From: Aurantiochytrium sp. KH105 | Taxonomy: Eukaryota > Sar > Bigyra > Thraustochytrida > Thraustochytriidae | Assembly: GCA_003116975.1 (NCBI GenBank) | Contig: BGKB01000107.1 | Coordinates: 124,001 to 188,000, forward strand | Length of the DNA stretch: 64,000 nucleotides | Direction of reading: 5' to 3' | In this document: positions 56,267 through 64,000 of the stretch, one piece after another | How the letters are laid out: every line of letters begins with the position of its first letter | Position numbering within the stretch: position 1 is the first letter of the stretch | Notes under the pieces: model-generated | Seen by the model: only the letters and a program-made list of their open reading frames with translations | What the model was told of the DNA's origin: nothing | Database searches by the model: none | Made by a program: the position numbers and the translations under genes

Positions 56267-57433
56267 GCGAGCGAGCGACTAGGCAAGTGAGTATGCGATT
56301 ACGAACGCCCAGGCCGCTCGCGCAAACTTTCGTCACGCCCAGCAAGACTTTTCGGGGTTCTGACCCTCTTTCCCGTCTTCACGAAAGGCAGTTCTCGGTC
56401 GCCGGATACGACTCGGCACGCGTACCTGCGCGCGCGCGCGCGCGTATGTGTGTATATAGTTATATGTGCGTGTGTGTGTTCATCCGGCGCAAGTGAACTT
56501 GGCTACGTAGTGTAGTTCTCCAGAACAAATTGTGCAGTCTCGCGGCGATCTGGTGAGAGAACGGATCTCTGCGCAACCCCCCAAAATTATTTTCTTTAAT
56601 TTTTATCTTTCTTTCCCGAGTCTCTTTGCGAGGCTCTTTCTCTTTCCCGCGTTTCCCGGCGACGCTCCAAATCGCTTCACTGCAACCTCATTGGCAGCTC
56701 GTCATCGTCAACCTCACACCTTACAGCGTGTGGCATCATGCGATGGGGGAAACCTAATTTTTTTCACACAACAGCGTGGCCAACGCCACTCCAAGATTTC
56801 ATTTCTAACCTATGTCAGAAAGCCGCGCACACAATCCGTGGGCGAGGGAATTGACCGACCCAAAAGTGCGCAAGCGATGATCGTAATGATGCTGGCAGTC
56901 CGGCTTTTTCTCGATCGTGGCCAAACGCTAAAGAAACAAGGTGTTTGCACGCATCGTATTCTCGGAATGGACGCTTCACTCACAGGATCCATCTTGCCGT
57001 GAATTCACTCACTCTGTGCACATCATCAGTCGGTGTGGACGATAGATAGGCCTTGGCCTCCTGGTTTTCGCACTTGATGTGACAGTGAATCCATCTCGAG
57101 AACCTTTACCGAGAAAGGCAGTACAACAAAAAGAAATTGGAGACGCGGTGTGTGCGCGGCGAGCAGTAGGTAGGGCCTATGTCGTCCTACTGTATGATCC
57201 TTTTGGGGCTGACACGTGCAGAGTCTTCGCAAAACAGAAACTCGACGCGCGTTGAGCAAAGTAGCTCGGGCAGGCCTGCCGGCGCGCGCGCGGCGGGGGA
57301 GCGGGGGAGTAAGGCCGAAGCTGGTACGGACCGCGGCGCCGAGACCAGAAGAAGCGGCATAGCCGCGCTGCGCGAGGAAAAGCTTGCGGCGAGGCATCGC
57401 GGCCTGCTGGGAAAATCGACCGTGGCCACGACG
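56267..57433. promoter_or_regulatory. Divergent interval upstream of the RING gene, no supported gene
   Basis: 1.17 kb. It has a CGCG/GTGT alternating stretch at 56428-56480 (GCGCGCGCGCGCGCG then GTGTGTGTGT), an AT-rich T-run patch near 56585-56620, and TAGGGCCTAT near 57173. The 156-codon frame at 56532-57002 shows no recognisable domain. Confidence 0.5.
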
Positions 57434-58483
57434 ATGACCAACGCGGCCGAGGGGGCTAACGCAGGCAATCTAGACGCAGTCGCCAACGACGAAGGGCCCA
57501 CGCAGGAGGATTCCGAGTGCCCAATCTGCTTTGAGGTTACGTTCCCGCCAACGAGAACTCGCTGCGGCCATACGTTCTGCCTGGATTGTCTTGCGAGACA
57601 TGTACAAACACATTCGGCGACCTGCCCCTATTGCCGCACTGATATTGAAACCGAGTTTACAGTAAATCAAGATCTACTGGAAAACATCGAGCGCAACTTT
57701 CCCGACAGAGTCAACGCACACAATGCAAACCGTCGGCAAAATACGGAAGGATCTCTGCCATGCAAGATGGTCGACAATTTCATGCTGCCTGGTGAGACTC
57801 TCGATGAAAACACCTTCGATTCTGCATTCGAGGCGATTGTGCGAACGAGGGAAGGCAATAGGAATCCAAGGTGCGTCCTTGTGCCCAGAAATAATCAGGA
57901 GGGACCCCTTTGGTTTGGGGTTGAGGTCGAAATCGAAACCGCGGAGCGCAGGCCGGATGGCCAGTTCTTTTTGAGGTTCCGGGGACATCGCGTTGTTCAC
58001 CTGGAGCAGTCACCAAACCTCGCGCAAGGCGGCCTGGAGACACGCACGGTACAATTTATCGAGCCTGATGCCGGCACCGATCGATTTCTCCCTCAAGTGC
58101 AGGCGCAGCTCATGCAGGTGCGCAGTCTGTATAGAACCTGGGATGAGTTGATGATGCAAAGGCCGAACAGCGCTGAACGCGAACCACTCGTACTTCCCCA
58201 AGCGCTCCCAGGCGCAATTGCCATGTGGATTGCGCTGCAACTTTCTCGCAGCGGTCATGAAGACATTCCGGAGATTCGCCCACAGATGTTGGCCGCGACG
58301 ACGGTGAACGAGTATTTGGATATAGTGCAAGAGGCGCTTGAGCACGCGATTGATCCAAATCCGTTACGCCGATTCATTTGGCGATCCATGTCTTTTATGG
58401 AGTACGTGTGGGAGTTCCTCCAACTTAAAATTCGAAGCTGGGTGGGCCAAGATGACAAATCGCGAGGCCTTTGTTCGTTATAA
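57434..58483 (+). CDS. RING-finger protein with a LON-like middle domain
   Basis: 349 residues from the Met at 57434 (MTNAAEGANAG). A C3HC4 RING lies at 29-67: Cys29-x2-Cys32, Cys44-x-His46, Cys49-x2-Cys52, Cys64-x2-Cys67 (ECPICFEVTF, CGHTFCLDC, CPYCRTD). About 110-200 reads CKMVDNFMLPGETLDENTFDSAFEAIV... and WFGVEVEIETAERRPDGQFFLRFRG, similar in order to the Lon substrate-binding-like domain of LONRF E3 ligases. The C-terminal ~130 residues are helical (MWIALQLSRSG, VQEALEHAIDPNPLRRFIW). Predicted E3 ubiquitin ligase; substrates unknown. The frame opens to 57179. RING call firm, LON-like call tentative. Confidence 0.82.
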   Translation: MTNAAEGANAGNLDAVANDEGPTQEDSECPICFEVTFPPTRTRCGHTFCLDCLARHVQTHSATCPYCRTDIETEFTVNQDLLENIERNFPDRVNAHNANRRQNTEGSLPCKMVDNFMLPGETLDENTFDSAFEAIVRTREGNRNPRCVLVPRNNQEGPLWFGVEVEIETAERRPDGQFFLRFRGHRVVHLEQSPNLAQGGLETRTVQFIEPDAGTDRFLPQVQAQLMQVRSLYRTWDELMMQRPNSAEREPLVLPQALPGAIAMWIALQLSRSGHEDIPEIRPQMLAATTVNEYLDIVQEALEHAIDPNPLRRFIWRSMSFMEYVWEFLQLKIRSWVGQDDKSRGLCSL

Positions 58484-58772
58484 TTTACAAGTTCCGACTC
58501 GAGTGAGGCTGCCATTGCGCATAGGGATGACTCTTAAAAGACCAGTAGGGGAATCTTTGTGCCCAGAGATGCTGTTGACACCATCTGAAATGAACTACTC
58601 CTTCACGCACACGTACAAAGAGACTTTCTAAAAAGTAAAGAATAGATTCAATGGCCTCCCCCAGGGGACGCATGAATTGCTTTTCTACGTCTTCGGCACC
58701 GCAACAAGAACAGGGCCCTTGACAGGGTCGCTGAGAAGAGTCGAATAAAGAAAGAAGAAGGCAACTTGTGAT

Positions 58773-61670
58773 TTACGGCAATGAACTTAGATCGAGCGCA
58801 CTGTATTTCTCTGGCTGCTTCTCTTTGAGTGCTCTAGCGTGCGCAATGGTATTGGCAAAGTGCGTCTCGGCGGCGGAGCGCTCCTCCGACTCGGTGTCGA
58901 TCTCGTCAAGATTCTGCTTTACGAGTGCAATGAGGTTGCTAACCTTTTCGGCAGTGACTTTTTCCATGCCAGCATCGAAAAAGTAAAGAAAGCGGTTAAG
59001 GATATGCACGAAAAGCGCGACATGCGTCGACGGTGTCATGCAAGAGTCGGCGATGCGCAGCGCGCGCTGCAAACACTCATGAGCCCGCTTGGTGTCTTGG
59101 CCAGCGGGCGGTCCGTCTTCGCCTTCCCGAAGGGGACGCTTCGGTTCGAGGTGCCAAAATAAGTGCGAACAGGCTAGGACCATGTGGCACTGATCTGGCT
59201 TGCGCAAGAGGCGAGCGGCGTACTGCGTAAGCTTTGTACAAAGGGTCTCATAATTATCCTTGTCGAAGCCGCGCGTTTCCATGACGGTGCCAATGAGGAT
59301 GGGCAGCGTGCGTACCTGCTCCTTGGAGTCTGCAACATCCTCGTACAAGGTAAAGGCCTGGACCATGAGCTCATACGCGATTTCCTGCTCACCTGCTCGA
59401 TCGGCGCAAAGGGCAGCCTGGAGGAAGACACGAAGCGCCATTTGCTGCAGTTCTACTACGGCGCCCAGGACGGAGGCTATCTCGTGCAGGATTTGAAAAA
59501 CCTTGCGCAGGCTCACGGCGTCCCCCTTGCCTTGCTTGGAGGATCCGAGACCCAAGAGGTCATCGTCATCGTCGTCGTCGTCGTCTTCCCCATTCTCATT
59601 CTGATTAATGAGATTGCCCTTGTGATCACCATTTTCCCCAGTGTTCGCGCGGGCCGCGACGATCCTCTCCGCCAGCGCAATGTACCGTGACGAAAGAGGA
59701 AGCAAAGTAAAGCGAATCCGATTGACGCCACCCTTGGAGAGCTGCCTACGAGCAGTACCGAGCAACTCAAAGAAAGTGGCCGGGTCGTCCGCGTCCAGAC
59801 GGTGCAGAAATCTTGCCACAGATTGTTGCTGGGCCTCAAAGGCGGCCGACATGGCTGTGTGCTCGCCTCCGCCACTTGTATCAGACCCAGGGTTCGAAAC
59901 CAGTGGAGCAATGAAGGCGAGAAGAGAGTTCACTTCCTGCGGTTTTGAGAGGCGGAGGTCAGGATCCGCGAGCACGTGTTGCAGAAACCAGTGTGCGACC
60001 TTCATCTTACTCTCGGGCTTTTCTAGACGCGCCATGAGGTTTGGGTAGTGAACGAGCTCAAGAATGTCGAGAGAACTGAGCTCCTTTTGCTTGAGAGGCA
60101 CGCGAAGCAGCTGCATGACGAGCGGGTCGAGGTTTTGACCGGCCACGGCATCGGCCTGTTTCTCTAGATACTCTGCACAAAAGCCGAGAACGCTGCTAAT
60201 GTAGTTGAGCTCGCCTGGGTAGCAGGCAACGACAAAGTCGAGCATGGAGACGTGCAGCTCCAGGACATTCTCTGGGTTCATGTCGGTCCTGCCCGCAATC
60301 GTTTTGGCAACGACCCCATTAATGAGTTCATATGCGCGAGACGACACGCGGGGTGCCTTTTCTGGTTCTTGCGAAGGGGACAAGGGCGCTGAGGCTACGG
60401 TCTGCGACCGGGACTCCGTGGAAGCCTCTCCCGTGCAAGCTCCTGCAGTGTCCTTGGCCGCTGCGTCTGCATCTGCATCTGCATCTACGTCTGCATCTGC
60501 ACCGTCCAAAGTCTTGGCTCCTTCCTCGTCCCCGTTGACGTCGACTTCGTCCCCTTCTTCCTCCTTCGCGGCGGCAGATGCCTCGTCTTGCACATCGTCT
60601 TCGGCAGCAACGGGTGCACCAGATGGCGAGGGAGTTGGTTCATTCTGTGCGGCCGCACTGGAGGGCTCGTCGTTGGACGCCGCTTGGTCTTCCTCGTCCT
60701 CTTCGCCAAAGTACTTGATGCGATCCATGAGACTTTCGAGAACAGACTTGAGATCAACGTCGGGCTCGAGATGCTCAAAGGAACCAAAGAGCGTCTCCAG
60801 GGTTGCAAGCTGGTAACGCGCTGGAAAGACCTGGACAAGGACATCCACCAGATACTGCTGAGCAATTTTGTCCTTGCAATTGGTGACAAGATCAAGGATC
60901 TGCCCAAGAACGCGCGATTGGTAGAGCTCAAGCGTCATACCATCAAATTCAGAAAGGCGAACCAGATTAAACGAGATGAGAACCTTGAGGTCCTGGCGTT
61001 CCTTTTCGCGGCGCGCTCGCGTTTTGGGGTTGCCTTGGTGCTGCATGCGTACCCAAAGTCGGTTCATCTCGCCAAAATTCTGGAGCACGAAGGAAACCGC
61101 GAATTCTGTCGATACTCCAAAATCATCGGTGAGCTTGTCTTGCGTCATCTTGAGAAGATAATTGCGCAGAAAGAGTCCACGCAGGGGATGCTGAACGCCC
61201 TTTGTCATCTCAATGAGATCCGTGAGAATCTCTTGTGAGGAGGCCTCTTGCGAAATGAGAAAGGCAGATCCAGTGGTGATCATGAGATAGAGACGTGGGA
61301 TGATAAAGTTGGATGCTTGTACCTTGCGGTACAGCTCCTCCATGGGCACACCCTTGCTGTTGACGTCTAGGAAGTAAGCATGAAGTTGTCGCAAGTAGTC
61401 AAAGATCTTCATCCACAGCTCGTAATAGGGCCGCGGCGAAAGCGTGCCAGCGCGAAGCTCTCGGAGCATGTTTTGCGCAAACTTGATGGCGTCCTCGAGA
61501 TTGTTGGCGTCGATCGCGCGGTTCATGTGGAAGGCACATTCTTCCACCTCGCGCAGCGCGTCGCGCAGCCGCCGAGCCATGTCATCCTGTTGGTCCATGC
61601 TCGGGTATCGCTGCGGCCCGCGGTTGCGCATTCGTGCCGCACCTCGACCTCGACCTGCCGGTGCCGCCAT
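58773..61670 (-). CDS. VPS35: Retromer subunit VPS35
   Basis: 965 residues, longer than the ~800 usual. The N-terminus contains FNRAID-like AFHMNRAIDANNLEDAIKFAQNML, the PRLYLM signature (125-130) and GVQHPLRGLFLRNYLL, all diagnostic of VPS35 and its VPS26-binding end. The rest is the alpha-solenoid (LELHVSMLDFVVACYPGELNYISSVLG, GDAVSLRKVFQILHEIASVL, ALRIADSCMTPSTHVALFVHILNRFLYFFDAG). Extra length comes from an acidic/Ala insertion at about 317-455 (repeated Asp-Ala) and a poly-Asp insertion near 690-705. Core of retromer, which recycles endosomal cargo. Start may be residue 1 or 25. Confidence 0.95.
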   Translation of the reverse strand: MAAPAGRGRGAARMRNRGPQRYPSMDQQDDMARRLRDALREVEECAFHMNRAIDANNLEDAIKFAQNMLRELRAGTLSPRPYYELWMKIFDYLRQLHAYFLDVNSKGVPMEELYRKVQASNFIIPRLYLMITTGSAFLISQEASSQEILTDLIEMTKGVQHPLRGLFLRNYLLKMTQDKLTDDFGVSTEFAVSFVLQNFGEMNRLWVRMQHQGNPKTRARREKERQDLKVLISFNLVRLSEFDGMTLELYQSRVLGQILDLVTNCKDKIAQQYLVDVLVQVFPARYQLATLETLFGSFEHLEPDVDLKSVLESLMDRIKYFGEEDEEDQAASNDEPSSAAAQNEPTPSPSGAPVAAEDDVQDEASAAAKEEEGDEVDVNGDEEGAKTLDGADADVDADADADAAAKDTAGACTGEASTESRSQTVASAPLSPSQEPEKAPRVSSRAYELINGVVAKTIAGRTDMNPENVLELHVSMLDFVVACYPGELNYISSVLGFCAEYLEKQADAVAGQNLDPLVMQLLRVPLKQKELSSLDILELVHYPNLMARLEKPESKMKVAHWFLQHVLADPDLRLSKPQEVNSLLAFIAPLVSNPGSDTSGGGEHTAMSAAFEAQQQSVARFLHRLDADDPATFFELLGTARRQLSKGGVNRIRFTLLPLSSRYIALAERIVAARANTGENGDHKGNLINQNENGEDDDDDDDDDLLGLGSSKQGKGDAVSLRKVFQILHEIASVLGAVVELQQMALRVFLQAALCADRAGEQEIAYELMVQAFTLYEDVADSKEQVRTLPILIGTVMETRGFDKDNYETLCTKLTQYAARLLRKPDQCHMVLACSHLFWHLEPKRPLREGEDGPPAGQDTKRAHECLQRALRIADSCMTPSTHVALFVHILNRFLYFFDAGMEKVTAEKVSNLIALVKQNLDEIDTESEERSAAETHFANTIAHARALKEKQPEKYSALDLSSLP

Positions 61671-62781
61671 CGCACGAGAAGACCTGCGCTACGTTCGAGG
61701 GTACGAAAGCGACTGCAGAGGCCCGCGGCGCGTGCGGTCTTGCCCCGAGCTGTCTGTCCTGCGCGGGGCGTCTGCGTTCCGGACGGCAAGAGGGGCGGAG
61801 CTGTTCGGCCTCGAGCGCGGCCGCGATGTCTCCGCGTCTCTGGCGCCGCCAATCGAGGCCCTGCGCGGCGGGGAGAAGGTGCGGGGCTGAAGGGCTCGCG
61901 CGGACGCGCGCGCGCGCTTTTATTCTCGGCAGCGAGACGCGACGCGACGCGACGTAACTGCGGCGCGCGCGCGGGCGCAGGGCGAGCGACGTGTCGTCGT
62001 CTCCTCTTCGGGATCTGCCAAGGGAAGATACGGATTGTGGCCTATCCCGCACGGACGCGGCGCTAGGCGCTGTTTGGACCACTATCACTACTCTTCAACG
62101 TTCTTTGGAGGAAAAGTTTGGTCGAGCGAGGCTGGAAACCTGGACCAACCTAGGTCAGCGAGGGACGCATGTGTGACCTTGAGTGTTCACAATGTTCGAT
62201 CCCGTGACGATGTCTTTTTTCCATTCGTTTGTGAAATAATATCGTCAGACGGTCGGTCCCTCACAGTCAAGAGCACGTCTTTCGCTCCCATGTTCTTTCT
62301 CCCCGGCTCTGTGGATGGTTGTGCGTATACAGCGAGTCAAGGAAAATCAATTTAAAAAGCAACCGTTTAGACGTATCACAATATTGGAGCGGGAAAAAAG
62401 TTACACAAATTTACTAGTTGTGGTTCAACTTGCGCGCTTGGTCTCTTTTCATGAATCAGAGCTTTTTTTTGGGGGGGGGGGGGGGGGGGGTACTCCAACA
62501 CAAAAAACAAAAAACAAATTCGTACAATGCAGCAGCTTTCGCGTTAATACAGAAACTTTTGTGTTGTGTTTTGGAGAGACCTGATCAAGCTTGCCACAGG
62601 TAGCTTTTTTGGAGGGTTACTCCTTCACAAGAAAACAAAAATAAATTTGTACAATGCAGCAGCTTTTCGCGTAAATTCTGGAACTTTTGAGTTGCGTTTT
62701 GGAGGGACCCGGTCAAGCTTGCCGCAGGTATCCGAACGATCTTCTTCGGTCTGGCGGTTATAAAATTTTACTTATTGAGAC
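61671..62781. other. Tandem spacer with diverged duplication and G20
   Basis: Contains the VPS35 5' region (GC-rich, 61671-62000), AT-richer DNA, and the diverged tandem repeat at 62461-62730 just past the 3' end of the methylmalonate-semialdehyde dehydrogenase gene. Small frames at 62315-62584 and 62566-62763 fall in that repeat and are not supported as genes. Confidence 0.6.
62461..62730. repeat. Diverged tandem duplication (~130-bp unit) with a 20-G run
   Basis: Unit A (62461-62602) and unit B (62603-62730) share GCTTTTTT, TACTCC, TTTGTACAATGCAGCAGCTTT-like, CGCGT, GTTTTGGAG, GGTCAAGCTTGCC-like and CAGGTA blocks in the same order. Where B has GGAGGGT, A has 20 G (62471-62490). Confidence 0.88.
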
Positions 62782-64000
62782 TTACTTGTCCATGGTGGGC
62801 ATGACGGCACCCCAGCGCATGGAAGACTGGGGCCAGCTTGAAGTGACGGTCTTGAGCTTGGTCATAAAGTGAACGCCAGCCTTGCCGTAAAAGTTGAGGT
62901 CGCCACGAATGGAAGCGCGGCTGCCGGTGAAGGAGAACATGGGAAGCGGGACTGGGATCGGGGCGTTAATGCCGACCTGACCAACATCGATCTCGTGCTG
63001 GTACTTGCGAGCGGCGGCACCGCTCTGGGTAAAGATAGAGCAGCCGTTGCCGTACGGGTTGGCGTTGGTGATGGCGATGGCCTCGTCAAGGGTGTCAGCC
63101 TTCATGACGCAAATGACGGGACCAAAGATCTCCTCCTTGTAGCACGTGTGGTGAGGCTTGACGTCGGAGATGATCGTGGGACCCACGTAGCTGCCGCCCT
63201 CGTAGCCCTCGACCGTGTGGTTGCGGCCATCGAGGAGAATGGTGGCGCCCTCTTCTTCGGCGGTGGTGATGAGGTGCTCGATGCGTTCCTTGGCAGCAGC
63301 ATCGATCACGGGGCCAATGTCGCTGCCGGCCTCGTGGCCAGGGCCAACCTTGTACTTTTTGGCGCGTTCGACGAGCTCGGGGATCCACTCCTGGGCCTCG
63401 CCCACAAAGATGTTGACACTGAGAGCCATGCAGCGCTGGCCAGCGGCGCCGAGGCCAGCACCAGCGAGAGCGTCGAGGGCCATTTCCTTGTCGGCATCCG
63501 GAAGGATGGTGCCGTGGTTCTTGGCGCCAAGGTTGCACTGGGCGCGCTTGCCGGTCTTGGTGGCACGGTCGTAAATGTACTCGCCAGCGCGGTTGCTGCC
63601 AACAAAGCTGACGGCGTGAATGCGCGGGTCGTCGCAAATAAAGTTGACAGCGTCGTGGGCACCGTGGATCATCTGCAGGGCGCCATCGGGGACGCCAGCC
63701 TTTTGGGCGAGCTCGGCGAGCTTGATGGCCGTGAGCGGGGTCTTCTCGCTAGGCTTGATGATGCAAGTATTACCGGAGGTGAGCGCCGTGGGGATGATCC
63801 AGAGACCAATCATAGCGGCGAAGTTCATTGGGGTGATGCCGGCAATGACGCCGAGCGGCTCGCGGTATGAGTACTGGTCAAGGTCGGTGGCAACACCGCC
63901 AAGGGTCTCGCCCATCATGAGAGTGCCCATTGCGCAGCTGTGCTCGACGACTTCGAGGCCACGGAAAACGTCGCCACGAGCGTCCGGGAGGGTCTTGCCC
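62782..64000 (-). CDS. ALDH6A1: Methylmalonate-semialdehyde dehydrogenase (acylating), 5' end outside window
   Basis: CoA-dependent aldehyde dehydrogenase of valine and beta-alanine/pyrimidine catabolism, normally mitochondrial; converts methylmalonate semialdehyde to propionyl-CoA. The frame is open to the window edge and the residues before the Met at 63930 read [20 protein letters not shown], a conserved part of the family, so the start lies beyond 64000. Visible: [39 protein letters not shown], the catalytic-Cys motif [41 protein letters not shown] and the C-terminal [10 protein letters not shown]. Targeting peptide cannot be seen. Same strand as VPS35, 1.1 kb upstream of it. Confidence 0.95.
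   Translation of the reverse strand, partial: GKTLPDARGDVFRGLEVVEHSCAMGTLMMGETLGGVATDLDQYSYREPLGVIAGITPMNFAAMIGLWIIPTALTSGNTCIIKPSEKTPLTAIKLAELAQKAGVPDGALQMIHGAHDAVNFICDDPRIHAVSFVGSNRAGEYIYDRATKTGKRAQCNLGAKNHGTILPDADKEMALDALAGAGLGAAGQRCMALSVNIFVGEAQEWIPELVERAKKYKVGPGHEAGSDIGPVIDAAAKERIEHLITTAEEEGATILLDGRNHTVEGYEGGSYVGPTIISDVKPHHTCYKEEIFGPVICVMKADTLDEAIAITNANPYGNGCSIFTQSGAAARKYQHEIDVGQVGINAPIPVPLPMFSFTGSRASIRGDLNFYGKAGVHFMTKLKTVTSSWPQSSMRWGAVMPTMDK

Noticed and set aside
56532-57002. 156-codon plus-strand frame
   Set aside because: No recognisable domain and mixed AT/GC patches; lies in the divergent promoter interval.
62315-62763. Two small plus-strand frames with similar C-termini
   Set aside because: Similarity is explained by the tandem DNA duplication; they contain the G20 run and no coding signal.

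Overview
This window reads as nuclear DNA from a compact, intron-poor, moderately GC-rich microbial eukaryote. Long uninterrupted reading frames encode unmistakably eukaryotic proteins: LSm8, eIF3f, VPS35, RNA polymerase I subunit RPA49, MYST acetyltransferase, MARCHF6/Doa10 and PP1. Gene style suggests a stramenopile such as a thraustochytrid (Labyrinthulomycetes): nearly single-exon genes, short intergenic gaps, proteins inflated by Ser/Asp/Glu/Ala-rich low-complexity tracts, and a voltage-sensor proton-channel candidate. That placement is inference; no rRNA or organelle marker is present. I found no tRNA, rRNA, transposon, CRISPR array or virus. One gap of 45 N and one single N mark assembly joins.

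Layout: 1-7 kb has a 5'-truncated ABCF ATPase and three poorly characterised proteins (coiled coil, ARM-like, Sfi1-like). 7-18 kb has RPA49 head-to-head with the ER ubiquitin ligase MARCHF6/Doa10, then an R3H-domain protein, a possible flagellar protein and a small two-exon gene. 18.5-29 kb is the most unusual part: a P2X-like channel candidate, a PX/coiled-coil/TKL-kinase fusion, and a 1514-residue kinase with three degenerate cyclic-nucleotide-binding-like domains and no recognisable glycine loop. 29-35 kb has a very GC-rich shared promoter region, LSm8, taxilin, a MYST acetyltransferase and a small coiled-coil protein. 35-44 kb has a 1008-residue coiled-coil protein, an Hv1-like proton channel, eIF3f and a GNAT acetyltransferase. 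44-57 kb has a disordered protein, a Gfo/Idh/MocA oxidoreductase, PP1 behind a microsatellite gap, a protein with four LQxVKLR-type repeats, UDP-glucuronate decarboxylase and a GAF-domain protein. 57-64 kb has a RING protein, retromer VPS35 and a 5'-truncated methylmalonate-semialdehyde dehydrogenase.

The genes do not form a pathway. They alternate as head-to-head and tail-to-tail pairs, so many promoters are probably shared. Thematic links are membrane traffic (VPS35, taxilin, PX protein, MARCHF6) and signalling (two kinases, PP1, GAF protein, two channel candidates). Recurrent intergenic signals are AGCC/GGCT-type repeats at many gene borders and a TAGGCCTA palindrome in three upstream regions, two of which share 14 bp. 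Most start codons in GC-rich 5' regions were chosen by where recognisable or lysine-rich protein begins, because reading frames often run open upstream.
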